From contig JAGVVL010000018.1 in the NCBI GenBank assembly GCA_018287875.1, positions 1,976,501 to 2,040,500 of the forward strand: a DNA stretch of 64,000 bases. Direction: 5' to 3'. Position 1 is the stretch's first letter; each line of letters opens with the position of its first letter. Below, piece by piece: positions 12,079-24,060 of the stretch. The stretch is from Nigrospora sphaerica (taxonomy: Eukaryota; Ascomycota; Sordariomycetes; Amphisphaeriales; Apiosporaceae). Position numbers and translations under genes: made by a program. Under the pieces are notes generated by a model. That model was not told the DNA's origin. It was given only the letters and a program-made list of their open reading frames with translations, and made no database searches.

Positions 12079-12714
12079 ATGGAAACAAACGACAAGACAC
12101 CGGTGGACGGAGCCACCCCATTAAACGGCCTGGATACGTCTCATGTCCTCAATACAAGCCAAATCGCCAAGCTCACTAATAAGGCGGATGCACACCTGAA
12201 GGGAATTACGCGAGTATCTAGGAGTCTCCTCGACGCTGCTGATTCCTTCGATGACAACAAAGAGGCAGCTGCCAAGGCTTTCAAAGACATGAAGAAGCTG
12301 ATCGGGGATGTCTGGGAGATCACATCTCATCTTTCCTGGCTCGCAGACGACGCACGCAAACATTACTGCATTGCTGAGGAACCCGAGGAAGCATCAAAAC
12401 GCAAGCCGCCCACACGGAAGAGAAAGCCCGGCGCGGCCTTGGCAAGGGCCAACAAGAAAAGGAGAACATCCAAGAAGAAGGCCTGCAAGAGACCGGTCAC
12501 CAGATCGGCGTCGTCAGATTCATCGTCAGATTCGTCATCGGGTTCATCGTCCGATTCGTCGTCGGGTTCGTCGTCGGGTTCGTCGCCGTCAGACTCCCTA
12601 GAGTTTTCGAGTATCTCCGGGGATTCTGATGGGACCACCGGGGGGTTAGAGGATGAAAGTGAAGATCCCCAAGTAGATACCCCTGCCACCACGATTTCAC
12701 CCAACAATCATTGA
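12079..12714 (+). CDS. hypothetical serine-rich, probably nuclear protein
   Basis: Single exon, 211 residues; not a family I recognise. Residues 25-95 are predicted largely helical (AAAKAFKDMKKLIGDVWEIT region) and could form a helical bundle or short coiled coil. Residues 105-145 hold two basic clusters, around KRKPPTRKRK and NKKRRTSKKK, that resemble a bipartite nuclear localisation signal. Residues 143-175 are an Asp/Ser/Gly repeat encoded by near-identical 15-18 bp units, and the tail is acidic. The layout (helical head, NLS, Ser/acidic tail) suggests a chromatin or nucleolar accessory protein, but this is inference. The ATG at 12079 is the first in frame. The region downstream of the stop is AT-richer, as expected for a 3' UTR. 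Confidence 0.65.
   Translation: METNDKTPVDGATPLNGLDTSHVLNTSQIAKLTNKADAHLKGITRVSRSLLDAADSFDDNKEAAAKAFKDMKKLIGDVWEITSHLSWLADDARKHYCIAEEPEEASKRKPPTRKRKPGAALARANKKRRTSKKKACKRPVTRSASSDSSSDSSSGSSSDSSSGSSSGSSPSDSLEFSSISGDSDGTTGGLEDESEDPQVDTPATTISPNNH
12510..12597 (+). repeat. in-frame TCGTCAGATTCG-type tandem repeat
   Basis: A degenerate tandem array of TCG/TCA, GAT and GGT codons encoding runs of Ser with Asp or Gly (residues about 145-172 of the preceding protein). The units differ at third positions, which suggests an older repeat kept in frame. Confidence 0.8.
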
Positions 12715-13204
12715 CAGCAGTGTCGGTGAGACGCATAGTACGTTATATACCACCAGTTCTTGACGGCATTCGCCAAGATTAATACGTTCTAGCTTTGCTA
12801 ATTCCATAATCTACCGGACCCCGCCCATCATTCTGGGCAAACATGGGTAGCACCCTCGAGTGTTGGGCACGCGCACATAATCAAACGCACGAGGGATGAA
12901 GTGAAGACGGGTGGATCATTTTAAGAGAATTGGTTGCCATCAATTCGCAAGATGACTTGGTTGGCTAAGTACTCATGGTGTTGGCTAAGAGACGGGAGTA
13001 CCCGCGAATCAAACTTCCCTCCCCAGCTCCACGGAGACTTCTAACTACCAAGGTGTAACGTGTCACAGCGGAATAAATAGTTGTTCAAGTGCTTGTTTGG
13101 TAAGAGGCGCCTTGTGTGCGACTGAAGACGGCGGGGAGGCAAGTGGGGATGACAAAACATGATATGCAAAAAGAAGTGATCAATCGATTTAACCGATTTT
13201 ATTT
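12715..13204. other. intergenic upstream of tRNA-Leu 3' side
   Basis: About 490 bp with relatively AT-rich composition. No coding frame is supported. It probably contains the 3' UTR of the serine-rich gene and the Pol III terminator of the tRNA: a run of T on the minus strand lies just beyond 13205. Confidence 0.5.
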
Positions 13205-13331
13205 GACAAGAGTGGGATTCGAACCCACGCCTCTTGCGAGACTACGATGTTCCGTATCCCGGGATCTCTTCGCAGAAGGAAATCACTCGAAAACCTGAAC
13301 GTAGCGCCTTAGACCGCTCGGCCATCTTGCC
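13205..13331 (-). tRNA. tRNA-Leu (anticodon CAG), with intron
   Basis: Read on the minus strand, 13331-13325 (GGCAAGA) pairs with 13211-13205 (TCTTGTC) as the acceptor stem, followed by discriminator A. The D arm is GCCGAGCGGTCTAAGGC, and the T arm is GTGGG-TTCGAAT-CCCAC. The anticodon stem CTACG (13304-13300) pairs with CGTAG (13246-13242), and the loop carries CAG at 13297-13295. The long variable arm (TCTCGCAAGAGGC) is typical of class II tRNA-Leu. A 46 nt intron, 13293-13248, sits one base 3' of the anticodon, the standard eukaryotic position. Confidence 0.93.
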
Positions 13332-14839
13332 TGTTTTGATGGGAAATAAAGCACTTAACAATGCTGTTGTCAGCGCTCAATGCAAAAGCAGCTCGTGTGT
13401 GCTGACGACCTAGGGGAATTGGAGAGGTAGACGGGTTGGACTCGATTTAGTGGGCAGCGGATGATGGATGAACAGGGATGGTGTGTAGTTTACGAACCCT
13501 TAAGCGCCTGCGTATTGATCAGCATGTGAGACGGATCCATCCTACCATTTACTGGCACCTGAAGCCTGACGAGTAAGGAGCTACCGGTGTCAGAGGTACT
13601 GGCTGGCCTGATCTTAAGGGAATGGGCATATCCCGGGTTTTGCTGACGTACCTTACATCACCTACTTAGGGATTCGGGAACTCAGCTTGGTGCTACTCTA
13701 AAGGTTTGACGTGGGGACATCCGTTTAGGTCAGGTAGGAATGAGCTATTATATGGTACTTCCCTGCTGAATCTATACTCCTGTACGGGCAGGTGTACGAT
13801 GCATCATCCCCGTGTGCACACACATACAATTTAGCTGTTGTTGAGTTAGGTTCCCTTTCTATTCGCCATATTTCTCGTTTCGTTTACCGATGTTCGATCC
13901 CAGAAAGAGTTTTTCCTTGGACGCTCGCCTGTCCGGGGCAGCCCCTGATCCAGATGGAGGGAACTTCGAGGGCGTTTGGAGCTTTCTTAGCCGAAGGTCC
14001 TCGACGTACGCGACCACCCAAACGTAACAAATACATTGAAGTACTTAGCTGCACTTACATGCCCTCCATTCGCATACACCTGCTGGCTCTAGTCGATGCT
14101 GCTGGCAACATCCTTTCACATGACCTAGAAGAACCCAATGCATGAGTGAAGTGCCAAGATACGAAGCCCCGCTTGTGCTGTAGGCCCGGCAGTTTACTGA
14201 GCAACCGCCGCAATCTCCGGGCGGTCCGGAGGTCTGAACTGCTTCCAAAATCGCAGTGGCCGCCGGATACTCTCGTGCTTGTGCTCATGTCGTGGCAGGA
14301 AGCCTGTCCCGCTCTGGTTTAGTTTAGTATCCAGACTCTGCCCTTTGTAGAAGGGTCTGCCACGATAGCTAAAGAGATAAGGAAAAGCCAGTCGGGGCCA
14401 TCCGTGCCTATTGCCCAGATCAGTCGCTGGCGCCGCACAATGTCCTATTACGGCAGATTTCAGTAGGTAATTTCCCAATCCACCGGTGTGAGCCCGTCTC
14501 GGTCGTTGGAGGTGCCCGCCGCTTCTGTTGCTTTCGGCCGACAGACCAGCCGAGGTACAGGAGCGAGCACTGGCTGCTCCTCGGCTGGGAACCACTCCCT
14601 TACACGTCGGCGGCGCCGGTGCGGACTCGTGCGGACTTTATATCTCTACCGCATTTGTCATGATGTCATTACAAATCGAGTCCGCGGCCAAGGGGATTCG
14701 CTACGCATCGAGTGTGGCTCGGTGGCTCTGACCGTCAGCCGAACGTGTTGCCATCCTCAAAGCCGGACCCGACGCGCAACAGCAGTAGGTCCTGCGGATT
14801 GTCTCCGTGTTGCAGGTCGTCAGCCAGAGCTCCACCAGC
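13332..14839. other. intergenic, tRNA-Leu to DUF4336 gene
   Basis: About 1.5 kb. Open frames of 67-133 codons occur on both strands, but none has recognisable protein features or good splice-linked extension. The promoter of the downstream gene should lie in the last few hundred bases. Confidence 0.5.
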
Positions 14840-15965
14840 ATGAATAAATATCGTCCGTCAATGCTCTCATCGTCTTGCCTGCGACGCGCATTTCGTAGAC
14901 CCCAAAGCCACGCGCTGTTCGCATCACCACTCCTCAGCTATCCGGCGCATCCGCCGAAACGCTACTTGAGCGCCCAAGACCAGGCCGTTCGCATTGCGAC
15001 TCGACTAAACAACTTGCAGACTGCTACGGGCGTCGTCCTCTTCGCCCTCGGCGGCTTCTACTATTTCAAACAAACCGCCGCCATGTCGAGCAAGCTCATC
15101 CCGTCCAACCCATCCGACGTCATGGTCATTCGCGACATCACGCCCAATGTCGTGACACTGTCGGTGCCCTTCTCCCGCTTCGGCCGCGTGCACATTGGCG
15201 GTCGTGCCACTCTAGGTAGGTGCTGTCCGGGTGTGGCGTTCATGCATGTTTCTTTCTTATTGACCCCGTGCAGTGCGCCTCACATCGGGAAAAATCGCCG
15301 TCGTATCGCCCGTGGCGCTTACTCCCGAGGTCAAAGCCAAGGTGGCCCAGCTGGGCGGCGCCGTCGCCTACATTATTGCGCCCGACTTTGAGCATCACAT
15401 CTTTGTGTCGGAATGGGCCAAGGAGTACCCCGACGCCAAGATCATCGGGCCCGAGGGCCTGCCCGAGAAGCGCCAGAAGATGAAGGACGAGAAGATTGGC
15501 AACGAACCTTTTGCCTACGTGTACACGCCCGCGAACCGGCAGTACAACGAGATCGACGCCGATTTCGCCAAAGACTTCGACGTCGAGTACATGGACATGC
15601 ATCCCAACAAGGAGATTGTCCTCCACTTCAAGCCGGAGAAGATTCTGATCGAGGCCGACCTGCTTTTCAACCTCCCGGCCATTGAGCAGTACTCGAAGGT
15701 GCCGGACGAGGTCAAGAACTCCAACGGCTTCCTCAACCGGCTTTTCGGCGGCCTCAACGGCACGACCGGGGACGCGCTCGGCACGAAGCGGTTCTTGTGG
15801 TATGCCATGAGCTCCAGGAACCGCCCGGCGTGGAACGAAGCCGTCAAACGTATCGAGACCTGGGACTTTAACACCATCATCCCCTGCCACGGCGAGACGA
15901 TCGAGGGCAACGGCAAGGAGATATTCAGGAAGGTTTTCGAGTGGCATCTGCAAGGCCATAAGTAG
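14840..15965 (+). CDS. DUF4336 (metallo-beta-lactamase-like) protein, probable mitochondrial presequence
   Basis: Two exons, 14840-15215 and 15274-15965, phase 1 at the junction, giving 355 residues. The conserved part starts near residue 82 (MSSKLIPSNPSDVMVIRD) and continues through the splice as GGRATLVRLTSGKIAVVSPVAL. Signature blocks of the DUF4336 family are present: PDFEHHIFVSEWAKEYPDAK, a GPEGLP turn, EADLLFN and a final PCHGE. These resemble the metal-site loops of metallo-beta-lactamase folds, but the substrate is unknown. Residues 1-80 are Arg/Ser-rich and contain one hydrophobic helix (TGVVLFALGGFYYF), suggesting mitochondrial targeting with a membrane anchor. The start is uncertain: the ATG at 15082 would give the soluble core alone, while the upstream ATG is favoured because the frame between them has coding-like third-base use. 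Confidence 0.8.
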
Positions 15966-16617
15966 AATATGGAAGTGTGCATCTTGGCGGGCTACACGGG
16001 CGGGTGGACGCCAGGACGGCTGGTTATCGGAGGGCATGGGTGGTAGTACGTGTGTTTTTCCTTAGGCGTCTAGATACCACTTTTTTCCTGAATACAAGGG
16101 CGCTGTGCTATGCGGCGTTCATCCCGACTGCCGGGTGAGTTCGTGACATGGCCTTGTAGCCGCAGTTTTCGCCCGAGTGAGCTCCGTACTCCGTATTGCT
16201 GTGAAAAGCGGCAAAAAGACCAGACGACGAGCCCAAGGGAGTCGTTGCGAATGCATCCGTACTTCTGGAACCCATTTGACGGCAGCGACCGGCAAGTGAC
16301 GCGAGGCGGGGCGGCCCCACGGGCGCGAGCTGCCCGGGGTGTTGCTCCGGTTACCCACCCAACCACAGTGCCACCTAGCCCAACAAGGAATTGGATGGCC
16401 ATCATCATGCGACCGCCCGCCTTGGAAGACTAAAAGAGAGGCTGGAAAGAGGAGTTGTGTAGCTGGGAATGGTACTTGTTCAGACACGGCCCCGTCTCAA
16501 ACCGATGCGCTTTTCCAAACCTCGACCGTGAGCCGTCCCCAAACGCTCCTCCATTGCTTTGTATAACGACGAATACGCACCGATTCTCGCTCCATCTTCG
16601 CCCCGAGAATCTGGACC
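15966..16617. other. intergenic between two plus-strand genes
   Basis: About 650 bp. Open frames on both strands are shadows or chance. It contains the 3' UTR of the DUF4336 gene and the promoter of the small membrane-protein gene. Confidence 0.5.
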
Positions 16618-17518
16618 ATGTTGTTGACCTCGTCGCAAGTATCCGTCGCCCTCTCCTCGGGAATCGGTAAGCCTTCCATTTCCACCCGTGTTTGTTACCC
16701 GTCGAAGTACCTACGCACGCCTACTCTGTTTCTGAGACATCCATCTGCCAACTGCCACAATCACTTCACCTCCCGGCCCCCGGGGGGGCCGGGGGGGGAA
16801 GGGGGCGGCCCTGCGCGTGCACACACACCGCCCTATACGCATACATGCCTTCGTTACTTACTCACTCCCGTCCTCGCTCGTACCCACAAAGTCCTTGTCT
16901 GCATTTGTGCGTGTCTCGTGTGCGCTCGGTGAACTGACCCCCTTGTCCCCCCTAGTCATTCTCTTCACCTCGGCGCTGTTCCTGAGCGGCTATGCCATCC
17001 AGCAGCGCACGCTCCGAGACCTGCGCATAGCCATCCGGCCGGACCCACGCCCGAGCCCCAAGATCTACCTGCCGGACCGGTTTAAGATTTCCACGACGGA
17101 GCTCGCCGACGGCACCGTCATCCAGGTCGATGGCAATGGGAACCCGCTCGAGGCCGACGCCGGCGCCGGCGCCGAGGAGGCGGGAAGGCCCGGCAACCAG
17201 CAGCAGCAGCAGAAGCAGCGGCCGCTAGTGCACGTCCAGGTCCGGCCCACCATCCCCCAGGGCGGCCGGGTGGACGAAGAGCCGGACAAGCTCGAGCTGA
17301 AGCGCCGGGAGGAGACGCCGCCGGCCGAGGCCGCCGACGCGAAGGAGCCGGCCGAGGAAAAGAAACAGCCTGAGGAGAAGGCCGCCGACACCCCCGATGG
17401 AGCCGCCAGGCACGAGAAGCCCATCAGCAAGGCCGAGCGGCGGCGGCGGATCAAGCAGGAGATCCGGGAACTGTCCCAGGGGGAGACGCCGGTATACTAC
17501 CAGCGCAGACTATGGTGA
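16618..17518 (+). CDS. conserved-type hypothetical single-pass membrane protein
   Basis: Two exons, 16618-16666 and 16956-17518, separated by a 289 bp intron; the phase-1 junction restores MLLTSSQVSVALSSGIVILF. The product is 203 residues. Residues about 10-32 form one hydrophobic segment (IVILFTSALFLSGYAI), followed by QQRTLRDLRIAIRP and a soluble, charged region with a Gln run near 118-123 and an Ala/Glu/Lys-rich segment. The C-terminus is basic (KAERRRRIKQEIREL) and ends in QRRLW. I recognise the general layout of a small organelle-membrane protein but cannot name a family. Topology and location are inference. The intron is unusually long for this window and contains G-, C- and CA-rich low-complexity sequence. 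Confidence 0.72.
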
Positions 17519-20500
17519 GGAACACGACGCATCGAAATGCAGGCCTACGTGCCTGTCTGCTTTGGGAACCCGTCTACTTGGCCGGGTGGTTACGGGCGTA
17601 TATGAGACCTGTATATCTATCTTCCTGCTTACACACGGGCGTGATGGCGATTTGGGTTGGGCTGGGGTTTGTTTGGGCCGGTGGCGTTCACATGTACGTT
17701 ACGTTTGGGACTGTCGTTACCTGACTGCTGGAGATCCTGGCAGAGAAAGACGCATCTGTGTTCGAGAACGGGGAACACCATTTTGGGTCAGGCGCCTACT
17801 GATAGATATGATTTGAACGACATCCCAATGTGCTCATTTCCTTGTGCGAGGGGGAAACGGAATAGGCGGCTTGGTTGTCGGACTCTCCTAGCTATTGCTG
17901 ACCAGCTATGGAGCACAGCACTGGTCCTCTATATTCATACAACCCCAAGCTCCTGTTGGGTTGTTCGGCCTGCAGGTTACACTGACTCTTCCGAGGCTCA
18001 CGATACATTCAAAGACTGCCCACAACATTCATCCTCACCCGTGCAGGCGGTCGACACAGTCGGTATTTCTCCATGCCAAAGTCTCGAGCAGAGCGTTCGA
18101 GGCACGGCGTTACCTGTTCACTACTTGCATGGCATGACGCGTCCGCCTGCTTAGACTTCAGCATCTGCATTTGTGGCGCCTCAAGTATGTACGCACCGAC
18201 CAAACAATGCCCGAAATATCAAGGGAGTTACCAAGTATGGCAGAGGTGATCGTGCAGGACGGAGACGGAGCGCATATTTCGTAATGCATATATGTCGGCA
18301 AATTCTCACCCCCTCGATGCATGTGGCATGACTGGGCGGCTTGGGGCCGAAATCCCCAAGTAGGGGATATCGAATCAATGGCCCTTTTTCGATTTCATGG
18401 CGTCTAGTATCCGCCAAGCGCTCTCGGACCGCTGGACCAGAAGCCACTTTGGGTTTCCATGCAGGGAACGGGATCGCAGTGGTGCCATCTTACGAAGCTT
18501 GCCTGCCCCAAATCGTGCATAGGCGTACCCATTGGAGCAGTAGCTACCTAGGCGTGCAAGCCGCTGATCTGTATGCACTTTGTTTTGCACCGAAGTAGCG
18601 GGAGGGGTTCCCTGAGCTGTCAGGGCGGGAATCGAAGCGGTAAGTATGCCTCATGCAGGTCGGGAAGTTTGTCCAGCCAGACGCGTGTCCTCTGCTCCCG
18701 GCTTTTCAAGGCGCCGAGGGCCGGCTCAAATATCCCTTGGTCCAGAGTCGTCGCGGTGAAATCATCGAGCATAGCTTAGCCTGTCTCGGTGTGCCAACGA
18801 GCCCTTATGTAGCTGCCAAGCCGCGAGACATGCTTGCACTGCCTCGAGGACAGGCAGCCGGTCAGCAGGCGAGCAGGCCGTCTTCTTCTCCTGATTTATG
18901 CAGAGGGATCGAGACTCGCAGGGCACTTGCTGCCTGTAATGGCGACAGAATGACTCGAGACACGTGAGGTAGACGACTGACGGGCAACAGAATCGCGGAT
19001 TCGGGAGCTTGACTGGCTCGAAGCAGGATGGAAGAGCCAACGCGCAAGTGGGTTGGAGTCTCCGTCATAACCTCACAGCCATCCGTACGTGGCTGTCCAT
19101 GTCGTCGGGCCCTCGTTACTGTGGAATAGTGCATACCTATTTGTACGGTAGTTATAGACGGGGAGGAGACGGGAGGCGAGAGGACCCAAATCCGGCGCTT
19201 AGCATAGGAGACGATGCATTTGGGGAACCCAATTGCCGTCAAGGATGTGTGTGGTATTGCACCCGGTAGAATTGCGCCCCTCCTTTGGCGATGGGCTACC
19301 CCTCTTGGCCCTTTTTGGCCCCGCTGGTTATATGCCGGTGTTGTCTACATCGTAGGAAATCATGGGCAAGGTAAATACTAGTGGACTACATCGTTAGAAT
19401 AGAGCAGGCTTCCCGGGCGGTACAGATCCCGAGTAGGTAGGTTTTAGGAGTAGTGGCTCCAATTACTACCTGAATTCCATAAGGTGTATTACTCTTACAG
19501 GCTGGACCCCGCTATCCAGCACAATCTAGCCTGAGCAGCCGGGCTCCCGCCTCCAGTGCCGTAAAAAGCAGAAGGGGAAAGTAGGGAGGGTATGGCCGCG
19601 AGTACAACTACATCGGGGCATACCATTGATCGAACATTCACTGCTTACCGTGTAAGGAAGGTACTTACACAGTGGGCGGGTTATCGGATCAATGGAACCT
19701 CTCCTTACGCACCCCGCGACGCCGTCGCCCTGGGACCGCTCGGCGGTCAAGCGGGCACCGACGTCCCACTATCAAATGAGGTACGATGTACATTACATTA
19801 CTGTTACTTAACGGTAAAGTACCCGAAGCCCATGGATCATCGCAGGTTCCAAAAGGCGATGATGGATGGGCATTCACGGATGCATCTGCGAGCCCCGGTT
19901 CGAGAAACGAAACGAAACGAAACGAAACGGTTCTATGCCAATCATCCACAGTCGATAGCGAGACTGGATACCAGCCCACCGCATCATTCACCCTCTACTG
20001 TGTACCTGCCCTCACCTCCTTCGCCCACTTCTTGCCCGGCTGCTCGAATGTCGGCGTCGCACAGGCCAAGGCCTTCCTTCTGTTTGGGGCCTGGAAAGCG
20101 CCCGCTGGTCTGTCCATTCCTGCGAGGACGGGGGCGGCTAGACGCCCGAACTACGAATGTAAGAACTTGTATGTACATTACCTACTTCGCGGCTTCGTAA
20201 GTCGGAAAGGCGGCCATCCATGTACACGTAGGCGGTGCAATGGAGATATCGAACCAACCAAACCATCCACTTACACCACCCATCATGCATCTCTTGCTGG
20301 AGTCTAGAACTCTCCGAACCTTGGCCAGGGGATTTCCCGTTCAGGCGCCAAGGGTCATCCATGAGCCACTCGTCCATCCTCTATCGGCCCATCCATCTAG
20401 GCCCAGGCAGGCAGGCCATGGATCCTCGGGTACCTCGCCGTGGAGGATGCGGGCGTTTCTCGTGCCACTTGGGGCGTCTCCATTATCCCGTACTGGATCC

Positions 20501-20605
20501 CAATGGCCGGGCTCACGGGGCAAGCACACCTGTAAGCACGCCAAGATCAGCTGCAAACGCACCGCCTAGTGGGATCCTATTTCGTTACCAGTCGTCAAGA
20601 GAACG

Positions 20606-20653
<48 letters not shown>

Positions 20654-21331
20654 GGGGGTCGAAAGAAGCTCCCCCGGGCTGCCGCAGCTTGTGCGAGTGA
20701 GTAGCGAGGCAAACAAAACGGCGTCCTGGAAATCCCCTGTCGTATCCTTTCAAGTATCTCCCATCTTGCCCATCTTCGGCGCATCCCTTCCCACCACCAA
20801 GCTGACTACTGCAACCATCACGTGTGCACCTGTCCGCCAGGGTGGAGGGAGACCGCAACTTTGAGGAGCCCTAGACACAGCCAACAGACCTGCATGTCTT
20901 GGGTGTGACCCCTCCCCCCCCCCCCGCGGGAATGGAATGTGTGTGACTCTGGACCTGACATACCTACATACCCGTCTCCCTCGTCCCAAAGGGGGCTTCT
21001 GGTCGACCTCCCTGGACCCCGTTGATTCCTTGGGAGCGCGACCCGAGACATATTTGGTCATCTCAACTTGCCTCAAGTCACGCCGTCCTTGGAGGTTATC
21101 TCACCCACCAGGAACTTTTCGGGCCATACGTCCAGACGATTTAGTCCGTAGGGCAGCTCCCCTCCGTCCGCCTGGAACGGCCCCTCTTGAACGCGTGTTC
21201 ACCACCGCCGTGCGCGCTACGCCCCCGCCTACCGTACTTACTTACCTACCTGAGTGCCTTCGTCGGCATTCTACGCAGTGTACCTTTCTGGTCAGCCCGG
21301 CGCCGGTGAAAGGCCCCTGCTGCAGCCCAAA
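17519..21331. other. 3.8 kb intergenic region without supported gene
   Basis: No recognisable protein or RNA gene. Open frames up to about 209 codons have low-complexity or Arg/Pro/Ser-rich translations. Contains the (GA)20 microsatellite at 20611, a C12 run near 20914-20925, and several TACCTAC-type motifs near 21230-21250. Confidence 0.5.
20611..20650. repeat. (GA)20 microsatellite
   Basis: Forty bases of perfect GA dinucleotide repeat, followed by a G run. Purine-only strand; capable of forming triplex or slipped structures. Confidence 0.97.
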
Positions 21332-22239
21332 ATGACCGCTGAGGTTCAATATCCCCCCACTCGGCTGGACCGTCTGAGCTTGGAAGACTTTGAGACGGCT
21401 TCGATCCGCTCGACGGCACCATCTTATAGTTCGTTTGCCCAACCCCCAAATCCCCACCCACTCTTTGGCCTCGTGCCCTCACGTGCCCCTACTGACACCC
21501 GCCTGCCCACTCGCGACAGACTCGGAAGCGCCGTCGTACCATTCCACGCCGTCGGCCGAAAGGCACGGGGAGCGACCCCCGTCTTACACGCCGTCGACGG
21601 CGCCGCCGTACTCGCGACCTCCCGCCTCCTCGGCCCCCCGACCGCCCCCCGAGGCGTCGACGGCGTCCATTGCTACCCACAGCACCTTCAGTCGGGGGGC
21701 CGGCCTCCCCCGAATACCCGACCCGTTTCCCCGCAACCGGGGCCCCGACCTCAGCCAGTTTCGCGTCGGCACGTGGAGCTCCATGCACAGCAACCCCAAT
21801 GCCCGGCACTACCAGGCCGTGGCCAACCGGCGCGTATCCGCCGCCAACAGCAGCAACAGCAGCGTCGACGTCCTGCGGGGCATGCTTGACCGCCTGAACG
21901 AGGAGGAGGAACAGCGCGCCGCCGCCCGCGTGCGCCCGCTGGAGGACCCCCACCTCGTCGGCGAGGATGCCGCGACGCGCGCGCGCAGCCAGAGATTGGC
22001 GCGGGAGAACGGCGACGAGATCCTCATCCGCGAGGACCGACAGTGGGACTGGTGGCTGGGTAAGTGGCTATGGCGAAACCCTACAACCGACGAAGGAGCC
22101 GCGGCTATCGGGAGGCGCATCGCTGACTCGCACCTCGCTAGCCCAAACGAGAGATATAGAGCAACGATCCGAGAGCTGGAAGGATTATCAGCAACGGAAC
22201 AAGAGGGCTTCCAGGTGGCGGCGGCTGGGCCGCTTTTGA
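21332..22239 (+). CDS. hypothetical proline/serine-rich protein with PPxY motif
   Basis: Three exons, 21332-21428, 21520-22059 and 22142-22239, giving 244 residues; phases 1 and 1 are restored (TAPSYNSEAPSYHST and DWWLAQTRDIEQ). The first donor is GTTCGT, weaker than usual. The N-terminal 90 residues are Pro/Ser/Thr/Tyr-rich with APSY repeats and one PPSY (PPxY) motif, a possible ligand for WW domains such as those of Rsp5/Nedd4 ligases. The C-terminal half is charged and helical (DVLRGMLDRLNEEEEQRAAA; REDRQWDWWLAQT), ending in a basic stretch. No domain is recognised. A role as a ubiquitin-ligase adaptor is only a suggestion from the motif. The C-terminal exon has a continuous charged helical pattern, which supports the splice choice. 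Confidence 0.72.
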
Positions 22240-22941
22240 GCGCCCTCCCTTCAAACTTGGTGTTTACAGTGTTTGGATGCACACAAGAGGTATAGGCCGA
22301 GAGCCTCGCCTCCGAACTCACCCTCCTTCTTTCCCCGTCACTCCTTCGTAGGTTCGCCCGGGTGATGGGGGCCTCTGATTTGCAATTTCTACGGCGTTGG
22401 GGGGCCGGGTACAGGAACAGAGTACCGATGACTGGGGTCCCAATTGTGTCGTGATCCAGCTCCTGGGAGCCGACAACGGGGATCATGGGCGATACCACAG
22501 ACTCGGCAATCGAAAGATTGCTCAGTGGATGACCAGGAAATATCACGAATGAACATGCGCAACGCTGCCTCAATGACTGTCGTTGACTATATAGTCAGGC
22601 TGATTAGCTTCAGAGTGGCATCGTATGGGAACCAGGCGTGTCCCACATCGTGTCGGCAAACTCCCATGCTCCAGCTGAGTATAGTCTGGCACTCCTCGGG
22701 GGCATACTTACCGAGCGATCACTATGCCACATATCACAGACTATGCCGCAGGGGCAGTACTACTGAGACACTGTCCGCAAGCCCGCAACGTGTGCTTAAA
22801 GACTACCGTATCTGTATACCTTAACGCCGCCTATGCTGCTATCAACGCATCGTCTATATCCATTGGAGACAGCGGGATCCTCTCCTGGTCTCGTACACTC
22901 CTTTGCCGCGTTATGGTGGTTCGTATCGTACGTTGTGACGC
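22240..22941. other. convergent intergenic region before vma11
   Basis: About 700 bp between converging genes. No supported coding region; it carries both 3' UTRs. Confidence 0.55.
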
Positions 22942-23773
22942 TTAGCTCTTGCTCTTCGTGTTCAGAATGAGGGCGACGATGAGACTGTGGGCACGTTAGT
23001 ACAGTGGCTAGCAGCACAAAGAGGTCTGCCCTCTGGCTGGCCGAACATACCCGTAGAGACCCAATACCTCGCCGAAAATGAGGATGAGGACCATGCCGAC
23101 AAAGACCCGTGACTGCTCCATGTACGAACGCACACCCTTGTCGCCTACGACGCCAATACAGTAGCCGGCCGCCAGACCCGTCATGCCGACCGAGAGGCCG
23201 CAGGCTAGATGCATGAAGCCGCTGTACAGGCTGTACGCCTCCGGAGGCGGGTGCATGTCCTCGACAATCAGGACGGAGATGACGAGCGAGTAGACGGCGA
23301 TGATACCGGACATGACGACGGGGATCAGGCACTGCAACGGGGGGAGAGGGCGAGCGCCCGTGTCAGCTGTCGAGAACCGTACGGCCAACGCCCTTCAGCC
23401 GCAGGAGCGCGTGGCCTTGCTCACCTTCATGATCAGGTCGGGCCGGAAAGTTCCCACGCCGGCGATACCGATGCCAGACTTGGCCGTTCCGTACGCCGCG
23501 CCGATGCCTACGAGGCGGTCTGTTAGTAGCTGGTTTGTCGCAGGTCTACCCGGGAACAGCATGGGTCGGGAGAGGCCTACAGCCAAAGATCATGGCAGCC
23601 GCGACACCGGCCTGTTCATTTCGCGCCGCATTAGCCAATGATTCGCTGCCGGGGAGGGAAGAGGAGGCGACGGCCCATGGTCGGGACGGGCAACGTACCA
23701 TGCCGATGAAGGACGCGAACTTGGGCGCCAGCTCGCTGGTGTTTTCCATGGCGGAGGCCACGGGGGAAGCCAT
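22942..23773 (-). CDS. vma11: V-type H+-ATPase proteolipid subunit c' (Vma11)
   Basis: A membrane rotor subunit of the vacuolar ATPase that carries protons through the Vo ring to acidify vacuoles. Five exons on the minus strand: 23773-23699, 23611-23581 (31 nt), 23507-23425, 23331-23051 and 22984-22942, giving 170 residues. Spliced sequence runs [42 protein letters not shown] and [20 protein letters not shown], matching fungal c'. Four transmembrane helices are visible; the last contains [14 protein letters not shown] with the proton-carrying Glu. The c' identity (not c) rests on the N-terminal extension, the [16 protein letters not shown] segment and the longer loop with [15 protein letters not shown]. 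The start could also be the in-frame ATG nine codons later (MENTSEL). Size agrees with fungal c' proteins (about 165-170 residues). Divergent from the RhoGEF gene. Confidence 0.9.
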
Positions 23774-24060
23774 GGTGGAATGCTTCCGGTTGGGTTGCAA
23801 GGGCTAGAGTCCGGATGGGAAGGACCTCGCAGAGGATGAAAGGCGGCGGGATGGAGGGCAGATGGGCGGATAGCTGGATGATGTTCCTCACGGCGCGGCG
23901 AGCGTGCTTGGTTAGATACGTTGGCTGGCGGGTTCCCAGCGACGACGTAGCTTCGCAGGCGCCTCCCCATCCTATGGTGACCTGAGCGTTCCCGGGCTGG
24001 GGTGACTCGTCACGTGATGCACTCGCTCCAGCTTCCATGCTACTACGTAAGCACGTACTC

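Noticed and set aside
15240..16037. 265-codon minus-strand frame
   Set aside because: Antisense to the DUF4336 exon 2.
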